64,000 bases of DNA from NCBI GenBank assembly GCA_947623455.1, contig OX392530.1, positions 28,985,405 to 29,049,404 of the forward strand. The letters are read 5' to 3'. The stretch is from Mimachlamys varia (lineage: Eukaryota > Mollusca > Bivalvia > Pectinida > Pectinidae). The notes under the pieces are model-generated. The model did not search any database, was not told the DNA's origin, and worked only from the letters and a program-made list of their open reading frames with translations. Shown here in pieces: positions 12,401 to 20,700 of this stretch; positions within the stretch are counted from its first letter, which is position 1; every line of letters begins with the position of its first letter. Made by a program: the position numbers and the translations under genes.

Positions 12401-15400
12401 CAGCTCACAGGTACCAGTGGAACTGTAGAAGAAGTTTAATATGTGTTTTTCAAGATGTCGGCTATGGCGGCCATCTTGGATTTCGGACCGACCCGAAAAA
12501 TAACAACACTTGGTCAGGACCATCTCAGGATCATTTCAGCTAAGTTTCATCTTAATCCCACTGGTAGAACTTGAGAAGAAGTTGAAAATGTGTTTTTCAA
12601 GATGGCGGCTCTGGCGGCCATCTTGGATTTCGGACCGACCCGAAAAATAACAACACTTGGTCAGGACTATCTCAGGATCATTTCAGCCAAGTTTCAGCTT
12701 AATCCCAGTGGTAGAACTTAAGAAGAAGTTTAAAATAGGTGTTGTTTAGGAAAACAGTGATTGCGCAATCATGTCACAAAATGGCCGCTATGGCACAAAT
12801 GTCGAGAGTTTTTCGGACCCGAAAAATAACAACATTTTATGGGCTGCCCTTTCCTGAACATCCCTACCAATTTTCAGCTCACAGGTACCAGTGGAACTGT
12901 AGAAGAAGTTTAATATGTGTTTTTCAAGATGTCGGCTATGGCGGCCATCTTGGATTTCGGACCGACCCGAAAAATAACAACACTTGGTCAGGACCATCTC
13001 AGGATCATTTCAGCTAAGTTTCAGCTTATTCCCACTGGTAGAACTTGAGAAGAAGTTGAAAATGTGTTTTTCAAGATGGCGGCTCTGGCGGCCATCTTGG
13101 ATTTCGGACCGACCCGAAAAATAACAACATTTTATGGGCTGCCCTTTCCTGAACATCCCTACCAATTTTCAGCTCACAGGTACCAGTGGAACTGTAGAAG
13201 AAGTTTAATATGTGTTTTTCAAGATGTCGGCTATGGCGGCCATCTTGGATTTCGGACCGACCCGAAAAATAACAACACTTGGTCAAGACCATCTCAGGAT
13301 CATTTCAGCTAAGTTTCAGCTTATTCCCACTGGTAGAACTTGAGAAGAAGTTGAAAATGTGTTTTTCAAGATGGCGGCTCTGGCGGCCATCTTGGATTTC
13401 GGACCGACCCGAAAAATAACAACACTTGGTCAGGACTATCTCAGGATCATTTCAGCCAAGTTTCAGCTTAATCCCAGTGGTAGAACTTAAGAAGAAGTTT
13501 AAAATAGGTGTTGTTTAGGAAAACAGTGATTGCGCAATCATGTCACAAAATGGCCGCTATGGCACAAATGTCGAGAGTTTTTCGGACCCGAAAAATAACA
13601 ACATTTTATGGGCTGCCCTTCCTGAACATCCCTACCAATTTTCAGCTCACAGGTACCAGTGGAACTGTAGAAGAAGTTTAATATGTGTTTTTCAAGATGT
13701 CGGCTATGGCGGCCATCTTGGATTTCGGACCGACCCGAAAAATAACAACACTTGGTCAGGACCATCTCAGGATCATTTCAGCTAAGTTTCAGCTTATTCC
13801 CACTGGTAGAACTTGAGAAGAAGTTGAAAATGTGTTTTTCAAGATGGCGGCTCTGGCGGCCATCTTGGATTTCGGACCGACCCGAAAAATAACAACACTT
13901 GGTCAGGACCATCTCAGGATCATTTCAGCTAAGTTTCAGCTTATTCCCATTGGTAGAACTTGAGAAGAAGTTTGAAATGTGAAAAGTTTACGGACGGCGG
14001 ACGGCGGACGGCGCACGGCGGACGACGACGGACGAAGCACGGTAACTATAGGTCATCTTGACCCTTTGGGTCAGATGACCTAAAAATGTTATGTAAATAT
14101 ACACAGACAGACTATATTGAAACCTGGTTTCAATTGATAACCAATTAAACACAATGAAACTATGATACATATTAATTATCTATCAAAACAACATAAAAGT
14201 TAAGATAGATTTAATATTGACCTAATTTCTATTACCACAGATTTACTGTAAAAACCTATATAGTTTACCTTAACTAATACATGATACAACTGGACCCAAA
14301 AATTTAATAATTACATAATACATCATTTAAGTTTATTTTATACATTTGCCAATATATACCGTTAAGTCCTATCAAATGATTTTCATTTGCCAAAACTTTA
14401 TCTATATTCTGTTCTTAAAAGTGTTGATATTTGAGCAGATACAACATCACATTAATTTTTGTATGATTGTTCTAGGTGTTTTGACTGCACAAAGTGTCAA
14501 ACAGTTTGGCCGCAAGGATGTTATTGACTGACATGGTAATGTGTTTTTCTAGTCTTGCTAGACTAGCAATTCAACTATAGTAGAGATATCAGGTGAAATG
14601 AAATTCTATATTAGAGGTGTATATCTCAAGAGTTGTGACAAATGTATATACATGGGTCACAATATGGTATTATAATGATATACTTGTCACATCTTTCTGT
14701 ACAAATCTGTTACCATGCATATATAGCTTCCTCAAGATTTAAATCAACTGTATATAAAACAAATTAAAAGGGTTTGTATTCTATGCTGAATTAAATAATG
14801 GTAAAATAAATCATGCATTCTTGAATTAATTAATATGGGATATATTTTTTTTACTACTTTTTTTCATAAAATGTCTGAAATATTGAGAAAAATGGTCATT
14901 ACCTTACCACCATGCCAAAACAGCAGTAAATCGCTGACATACCGGGAGTATACAAGGTTTTTAAAGTATCACAATACTATCATCCATTATATGCCATGAT
15001 ACATCAATACACATTGACACAATATGATATTATATTCATAAATGCATCAGTGAATTATTACACCTTCAATCAATATCTATAATTACCTACCTCTTTGGTT
15101 TGAAATTTTTATACATCTGCAGTCGCTTGATTGTGGCCCGATCACGCATATTTGCCCCTCCTTCACCTTTCTTTCTATCTGTAACACAATGTTTTTTTTT
15201 GGTAAAATGAAATTTCCTATTGCATTAAGCCATATCTCTGACTATATATCCTCGCTACTTTACTTATAAGCAAAAGTAATAATAAAACATGATAAATAAC
15301 AGATTACTCCGGTTTGGAACAGCTCATATAAGTAGGTATTCATTATCATCCTGTATTCAATGGTTAATTTACAATTTATTTTCATGGGTCCATTTTGTAT

Positions 15401-17615
15401 ACATTGCTGAAAACAATGGGTCCCACAATGTTAATTGAAGTATTTCCAGAATTTTTATGAGTCCCATCATATTTTTATGAGTACTGCCATCGACTTGGAA
15501 CTCGCACATAGATTGATCACAGTGTATTGGGTAAAATATATAGCACCCATAATGGCATTTCAGTAACAATTTTGTTACTTATATTGGGGGGAGAGACACC
15601 AAACGGTATCGTGGGGAGTGACTTATTAACAAAAAGGTGTGGTCCAGAAATCTTCTGAACAAAAATATTATCTTCCGTTTTCCATCTGGATCATGCAGTG
15701 CATTTTGCTGATTATAGTCACCCTGAGGCCTACTTGCGAGGTAAAACATGGAGATCGCCCAGGTAGGAAATTTCAAATGGTTGAATGCATAACGCATACC
15801 ATAAAAACACACATATTCGGTCAAAACTCTGGGGCCTTATAGTCATAATTATAGTGAAGGGTGTGTTAAATTACTGTATGTTATTTTATTGACTGAAAAT
15901 TTCCATTGACAACGCTCAGAGGTTTGATTGATTATGCATGTTTTTATGGAACTGTATGCATTATATTATGCTTACGAATCAATTATAATTGAGCAGTGAA
16001 CGTGTGGTATACCAGAGACGTGTGTTATAACTTAATTATATACCTCTCTGGTTGTACACATATGTACACCACAGGGACAAGTATAGACTTACGAAAAAAA
16101 ATAGTGATAAATACCTATATATATATTATTGACAGCATATTTATTAGTACAGTGGACTCCACTTAATATCACTCCTGTTAATATCACATTCCTCTTAATA
16201 TCATGTTTTTCCCAAGCACCATTTTTCTCTATATATAACCTATATAATTTTATTTGGTTAATATCATGTATTTTGAGGTGAATTCCTCTTAATATCATGT
16301 TTTTGTAAACCAATCACATAAAATATCCAGAAAATTATGTAATTTCCATTGATTTCAGATACAACTTGTACAAAGTGTTGCATAGAAAATAACAAATATA
16401 CCCAAAAATGATTTTTAATTGAAATGATGTTATCTATATATATTGAAACATCTTCATGTGTACATTTATAAATAGCTTACTTTTAGTTATAGAGATTGGA
16501 AATGCACTAGATTTAGTGGGAAAATATGTTTCTCTTAATGTCACATTCTGTTACAGATATGGAACTGTCGTAGTTGGGGATCATACTTGGCTGTGAGAGA
16601 TTACAACAAAACCATTTTCTTTTCGTTCCAAACTTTTAATACCTTCCAAAATTAAAGAGTTCCACAAAGGGGCACAAATCAATCATAAGGCACATAGAGT
16701 TGCTTCCCTGCCATTAAACTTTAATAGCAACTACACACACATGGGTGGTTGTAATAATATACAGTTACGTGCCAAAAGTCTTTCAATATTTTATATTTTG
16801 CTATATATTCTTTGTATTTCCAACTTTTTTCAATGGATTTTCCTGAATTCGTTTTTGGATGGAATTTGACAATTTTTTGTCAATTGGTACAAAAATATCC
16901 AAGGTTTCCTCTTATAATATTTATTTAATTTTCCGTTGTGTATTTATGGAGCTATACAGAATTATCTACACTGCTAATTTCTCTGTGACGCCATTTCTCT
17001 ATATAACGTTACCAAAATGACGTCAAAATGGCGTCCCGAAAAATAGATGTTGTAAATAAATTATGATTTCTCTGGTTATACAAAACGGAAAACAGTGAAA
17101 ATATTATGAGATGAAACAGGAAACAATTCTCTATAAGTACCCAAAATTTCATTAAAAATGATCCAGAAACGAATTCATGAAAATTCAATGAAAAAAGTTG
17201 GAAATACAAAGAATATGTAGCAAAATAAAAAAAATTGAAAGGCTTTTGGCACGTAACTGTATATATATCATATATATAACAATTCCTGTTAATATCATGT
17301 GTTTGTCTGACAAAAGCAACATGATATAAAGAGGAGTGCACTGTATTTATAAATAAGTTTTATCATAATAAGTCTATAGGAGCCTACATGCCCATGTGTG
17401 CAGGTGTGTAGACCGATTCTGCTATTTTGGACAGGTTCTGGAGCACTGGCAATGTTGGACTGATGGCCTCAGGTACTGTACAGTACGTATATTATTTTAA
17501 TACGGTACAATTTCACTGAAAAATAACCAAATTTCCACTTACCCGGATTCATGCTATGTTTCGATTTGTTAACATGATCTCTTATTCTTGGCTTTTTTGT
17601 ACTTGTCTTTGCCAT
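428..17615 (-). CDS. GNL2: Nucleolar GTP-binding protein 2 (NOG2/GNL2), 11 exons, 3' part off window
   Basis: GTPase of nucleolar and nucleoplasmic pre-60S ribosome maturation (known for the NOG2 family). Coding exons in transcript order: 17543-17615, 15091-15178, 10577-10671, 9037-9170, 8493-8591, 7457-7609, 6180-6338, 4536-4649, 1740-1868, 1186-1290, 428-586. All have AG/GT borders and compatible phases, giving about 436 residues from [20 protein letters not shown] to KCGKLLK. Visible motifs: [11 protein letters not shown] and [15 protein letters not shown] in the N-terminal NGP1NT region, [12 protein letters not shown], then GTPase motifs in circularly permuted order: [11 protein letters not shown] and NKVD (G4), GYPNVGKSS (G1/P-loop), DCPGVVYP (G3). 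This order is diagnostic of the YlqF/NOG2 class. The animal protein is about 730 residues, so the acidic and basic C-terminus lies left of base 1. Introns carry minisatellites; exons 3, 6 and 9 have tandem copies of their own 3' junctions. Identity is very secure. Confidence 0.96.
780..960. mobile_element. Degraded copy of the AAAGGACACC MITE
   Basis: Shares CTATAAAGGACAGATTCATC, CACAATGCAATTTACTATA and CTGTATAAAGGACACCTG with the 23766 element. Located between GNL2 exons 11 and 10; ends eroded. Confidence 0.6.
1491..1735 (-). repeat. Tandem copies of GNL2 exon 9 3' end plus donor (39-40 bp)
   Basis: Six further copies of the exon 9 / 5' splice-site junction follow the true one at 1740. Each unit (minus strand) holds CCTATAGCAGGAGAAACAAA, then G, then GTAAATTTGTCTGTTACA. 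Donor positions fall near 1698, 1658, 1618, 1581, 1541 and 1503. Most keep GTAAA; one reads GTTTT and the last is degraded. Confidence 0.9.
1905..3330. repeat. 35-bp minisatellite in GNL2 intron 8
   Basis: About 40 tandem units around CAGTCAACACCTAATGTTAT followed by AAAGTTATACTAAAA (period 34-36). The array ends about 40 bp before the exon 9 acceptor. Variants (AATGTTAT, AATATTAT, TTATGTTAT) are interspersed, showing repeated local homogenisation. Confidence 0.95.
3331..4535. repeat. GNL2 intron 8: 90-bp duplication and TAGTCCCC-type dispersed element
   Basis: About 3520-3610 and 3676-3770 are diverged direct copies (core AGTTTGATAGGCTCAACTGA in the first copy). From 3832 a dispersed element starts with a hairpin-forming end TAGTCCCCTGTCGGTGAAAC. 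It carries three degenerate core units (AAAGGATTGATGGATTT...) to about 4455. A related end lies at 33460-33500. No gene is seen outside exons. Confidence 0.6.
4650..6179. other. GNL2 intron 7, no recognisable feature
   Basis: AT-rich intron between exons 8 and 7 with homopolymer runs (poly-G and poly-T near 5455-5470) and a short TA repeat near 5612. No exon, repeat array or element end was recognised. Confidence 0.5.
6591..7456 (-). repeat. Tandem copies of GNL2 exon 6 3' end plus donor (55 bp, 15 extra copies)
   Basis: On the minus strand each unit is the last 48 nt of exon 6 (encoding [16 protein letters not shown]) followed by exactly GTAAGAC. CTTAC (reverse-complement donor) recurs at 6591, 6646, 6701, 6756, 6829, 6884, 6939, 6994, 7049, 7104, 7159, 7232, 7287, 7342 and 7397, plus the true site at 7452. 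Spacing is 55 except for two 73-bp steps caused by an 18-bp internal duplication. A larger block (variants TTGCTTGTACGG and GGCATTG) is itself duplicated. Confidence 0.95.
7830..8492 (-). repeat. Relic of a CTGAGGGGCGGGGCC-type element in GNL2 intron 5
   Basis: About 8065-8420 contains, on the minus strand, diverged units with TAGGCCTGAGGGGCAGGGTC and AAAAAGGGTTATTTA. These match the core repeat of the elements at 46840 and 63203. Both termini are lost. The rest of the intron shows nothing recognisable. Confidence 0.5.
9171..10428. other. GNL2 intron 3 region, dispersed motif only
   Basis: Contains two diverged copies (about 9240-9300 and 9305-9440) of a motif with TATGCCGGCAGTTGGCAATG and GTGCACATTAT, also found inverted near 45140-45215, so it is a dispersed repeat. 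Nothing else recognised. Confidence 0.4.
10430..10571 (-). repeat. Tandem copies of GNL2 exon 3 3' end plus donor (71 bp, 2 extra copies)
   Basis: On the minus strand the last 66 nt of exon 3 (ending GGAAATGGTTTG) plus GTAAG are repeated twice beyond the true junction. Reverse-complement donors start at 10430, 10501 and 10572 (true). Copies differ at a few positions. Confidence 0.95.
10769..14082 (-). mobile_element. Composite non-autonomous element with ~150-bp core repeat
   Basis: Begins ACAAGAGGCCCAAGGGCC and ends with the hairpin GGTCATCTTGACCC / GGGTCAGATGACC followed by TAA, preceded by GC-rich ACGGCGG microsatellite at 13990-14035. In between lie about 16 core units of ~150 bp (CAAGATGGCGGC ... 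GGCCATCTTGGATTT, GGACCGACCCGAAAAATAAC, CTCAGGATCATTTCAGC). From 12180 to 13800 a higher-order block of ~470 bp, marked by GATTGCGCAATCATG at 12287, 12760 and 13529, is nearly identical between copies, so it amplified recently. No protein is encoded; open frames here are repeat artefacts. The element lies in GNL2 intron 2. Confidence 0.8.
14083..15090. other. GNL2 intron 2 remainder
   Basis: AT-rich intron sequence between the composite element and exon 2. No repeat, RNA or coding signal was recognised. Confidence 0.4.
15179..16010. other. GNL2 intron 1, unannotated part
   Basis: No element ends or exons recognised; short open frames here have no recognisable similarity. The next recognisable structure is the short palindrome at 16011. 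Confidence 0.4.
16011..16052. repeat. Short palindrome with CCAGAGA ends
   Basis: CCAGAGACGTGTGTTATAA and its imperfect inverse ending TATACCTCTCTGG face each other with almost no spacer. The same layout occurs at 17997, 44232 and 45042. Confidence 0.6.
16148..17345. mobile_element. TA-flanked MITE, split by a nested MITE
   Basis: Ends are TACAGTGGACTCCACTTAA and the inverse ...GAGGAGTGCACTGTA, with TA at both sides (Tc1/mariner-type target). Inner AATATCATGTTTTT and TATCATGTT motifs recur. A second copy without the nested insertion is at 24935-25362. Confidence 0.75.
16760..17261. mobile_element. TA-flanked MITE with CAGTTACGTGCC ends (copy 1)
   Basis: 502 bp with long inverted repeats TACAGTTACGTGCCAAAAGT ... 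ACTTTTGGCACG-type TAACTGTA (right arm reads GGCTTTTGGCACGTAACTGT). It is inserted inside the 16148 element. Copy 2 is at 18314-18811; a partial copy is at 31722. Confidence 0.85.
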
Positions 17616-17792
17616 CTTGACTGTAAAATAAACAGAACTTTCAGTGGACACACAAGACACGAGGAACACCACCACCGGAAGTGAAATACCGGAAATGGAA
17701 ATCTCCTGATCGGAGATCTAGAAACACCACAACATTAACGCGCACTATTTGAAATAGACGGAAGCGTTGTATTAGCAACTTTATACAACGAT
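17616..17792. promoter_or_regulatory. Bidirectional GNL2/CENPW promoter region
   Basis: The start codons of GNL2 (minus, ATG at 17613-17615) and CENPW (plus, ATG at 17793-17795) are separated by only 177 bp, so both core promoters and 5' UTRs must fit here or overlap the first exons. There is no clear TATA box. A locally GC-richer stretch with CCGGAAGTG and CCGGAAATGG lies at about 17675-17700; these are ETS/GABP-type motifs typical of divergent housekeeping promoters. A shared promoter is inferred from spacing and motifs. Confidence 0.6.
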
Positions 17793-20700
17793 ATGATTCC
17801 AAAATGTCCAAAGACAAAATTGAGGGCGCAACTAAAAAAGAACATTAAGCGCTCTGTTGTCAAGAAATCAAAAGTAGATCTTTTGGTGAGTATTTTGTTC
17901 TGAAGTCGCAGAATGCTGCAAGAACACAAGGTGCTTGTTGACCTGATATGCGTATTTGTATGTCATCAAAAATAGTCAGTATGATTTGGTAAAGCAGGGA
18001 CGTATATCTATATACGTCCCTGGTTAAAGCTTCTTCGTACAGTAGTACTAGGAGTTAAAAGCAGTTTTTCACTTGGGAGGGGGGTACATTTGTCGTGCAT
18101 TTAGGAGGTTTGTAAAATAACAAAAAAAATGCAGCAAAGCTGCTGGATACAAACTCTGGTTATGAAAATGATTTACTTTTAACAATTAAAAAATACAAGA
18201 GAATGTACGTATACCGGGCACTTAGATATAATTGTTATATTTTTTTAGTTATTTAATAATTCTGCCATTCAGAATGATCCCGTTTTGAAGTATCATCTAG
18301 TTACTCACACATATACAGTTTACGTGACAAAAGTCATTCAATTTTTTTTATTTTGCTATATATATTCTTTCTATTTCCAATGAATTTTCCTGACTTCATT
18401 TATGGATGAATTTTGACAATTTTATGTTATTTGGTACGAAAATAATCAAGGTTTCCTTTCATAATATTTATTTAATTTTCCATTGTGTATTTATGGAGTT
18501 ATACAAAATTATCTAAACTGCTAATTTCTGTGTGACGCCATTTCTCTATATAACGCTACCAAAATGATGTCAAAATGGCGCCCTGAAAATTGGATGTTGT
18601 AAGAAAAAATTATGATTTCTCTGGTCATACATAACGGAAAACAGTGAAAATATTATGAGGTAAAACAGGGAACCATTCTTTATAAGTACACAAAATTTCA
18701 TTAAAATTGATCCATAAACAAAGTCAAGAAAGTTCATTGAAAAAAGTTGGAAATACAAAGAATATAAAGCAAAATAAAAATAAAATGAAAGACTTTTGGC
18801 ACGTAACTGTATATCTTGTCAAAATTACAGTGATTTTCAGGAATATTTCTTTTGAGAATATCAACCGTTTTGTGGCTTAATTAAAGTGTCAAACTGTCAA
18901 TCGTAGATCCCATTTGAATAACATTTATTATCCTGGGCTATTGTGCCAAAAACGCTGTTGCTGTTTATTCGTTTGACATGTGTGATTGACAGTGGTGAAA
19001 CATATATACTATAGTATCATGCATAGCTAGGACGTAGAATTCGAATAGCATGAAGATTTTGCCGTTGTCTGGGTTGGAACCCGGGCCCGCAACCCTTGGC
19101 TCTTGGACAGCTCTATGCTTTACCGCTGATCATGAGTTAAAAGGAAAATGAGCACCCTGTATATTAAGTTAATGTACACAGGGATAATTCTGGCTCTTAA
19201 AACCTATGGGAGAATTTGAGGGATTTTATGGGAGTTATTATAAGATTTCTATGAGATTTTACTGGATAAAGTAATACAATTTTCAATTTTAATGAGATTT
19301 TCAGGGAAAATATGGGTAAAAATCCCTAAATCTCACCCCAAAGTGATCCCTGTGTACACGTCTATTTGCTCTCCGCTTTTTAAATGTGTTGGTACTTGAA
19401 CACCACTATCTAGGTTCTTATTGTCTGTAACGAGGGCCATGAATATACCATTTGTAATATTAATGTACGTAGTGTGCTTCCAAAGGGAATCTCACCCTCT
19501 ATCCATAGGTTCCGCGATCGTCAGACGCTAGAAATTCCTTCTAGCTCGAAGCTAGAAATGCATCTTAGTTAATCAATTGCAAGCTAGTGTACAATTTAAA
19601 TCTGCCACATTTATATATTGTATTTAAAATGAAAACCAAGATATTTTTGATTTATTGATTTTATTTGTTTGTTCATGTCACCCCAAGTAAAAAAGCATAA
19701 GCATGCCTTCATTAGAAAAGCACAGGAATTTGTAGCTTAATTTGTGACGCCAGATTTTAGTGACATGCACGCTTGACAACCTATAGAAAGGGCCATTTTA
19801 AACTGGTTGTCTAGATCTGCAGTCAGGCTAAAACAGCATAGTTAGAATAGTTTGTACACCTTCACTGCATTCAAGATGTTTTCATCAAATGAAGAATTCA
19901 TGACATTTCACTAGTAATCTAGTATATTGTACTAAATATGAATACTGTGGAGTCAGCTATTATATTTTTGTAGGCATTAAGCAGCCTTAATTTCCCAGAA
20001 GGCTTTCACGCATGGGGATGCATTTTCATATAATGCTGCATGATTTTTTGCTCACATGGCACAAAGGGCCAAGTGAGCTTATGCGATGGTACAGCATCCG
20101 TCGTCCGTCTCTCAACTTTTTCCTTTAAACAACTTCTTCTAAAATACTGAAACGCCTGGTGACATGAAATTTGGCTGGTAGCTTTCTTGGAAGAAGCTAG
20201 ACAAAGTTTGCGAAAAAAAATCACTTTGACCTAATTTAAAGGTCGCTGGGGTCAAAAATGTCAAAAACTTCAAACAACTTCTTCTAAAATATGGTCAGGC
20301 ATAGAGACCTCATATTTGACTGGTAGCTTCCTTGGATGAAGCCATGTAAAGTTTGCGAAAGAAACATCCTTGACCCATTTTCAAGGTCACATGGCATGGG
20401 TTAAATCTATAATAACCTTTAAACGACTTCCTCTAATAAACCAAATTCCCTAGAAGTAAAATATTTGGCTGAAAGGTTCCTTGGATGAAGCCCGACAGAC
20501 TTTGCGAAAAGAAATAACCTTTACCAATATTCAAGGTCACAAGGTTCAAATCTGTTAAAACCTTCAAGCCACTTCTTCTGAAATACCAAAAGCCCTAGAA
20601 GCATGATATTTGGCGGACAGGTTCCTTGGATGAAGCCCGACAAAGTTTGCGAAAAGAAATGACCTTGTCCTCTATTCAAGGTCACAATGGTCAAATCGGT

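Noticed and set aside
12184..13785. Repeated frames [16 protein letters not shown] and [18 protein letters not shown]
   Set aside because: Open frames within the higher-order repeat of a non-coding element, present on both strands and cut by unit borders.
17009..17341. 110-codon minus-strand frame with hydrophobic [17 protein letters not shown] stretches
   Set aside because: Lies inside the TA-flanked MITE; the second MITE copy (18570-18758) shows the same peptide fragment, so it is element sequence rather than a gene.
19060..19135. Functional tRNA gene
   Set aside because: A- and B-box-like motifs exist, but a full acceptor stem and anticodon arm could not be established; kept only as a tRNA-like remnant.
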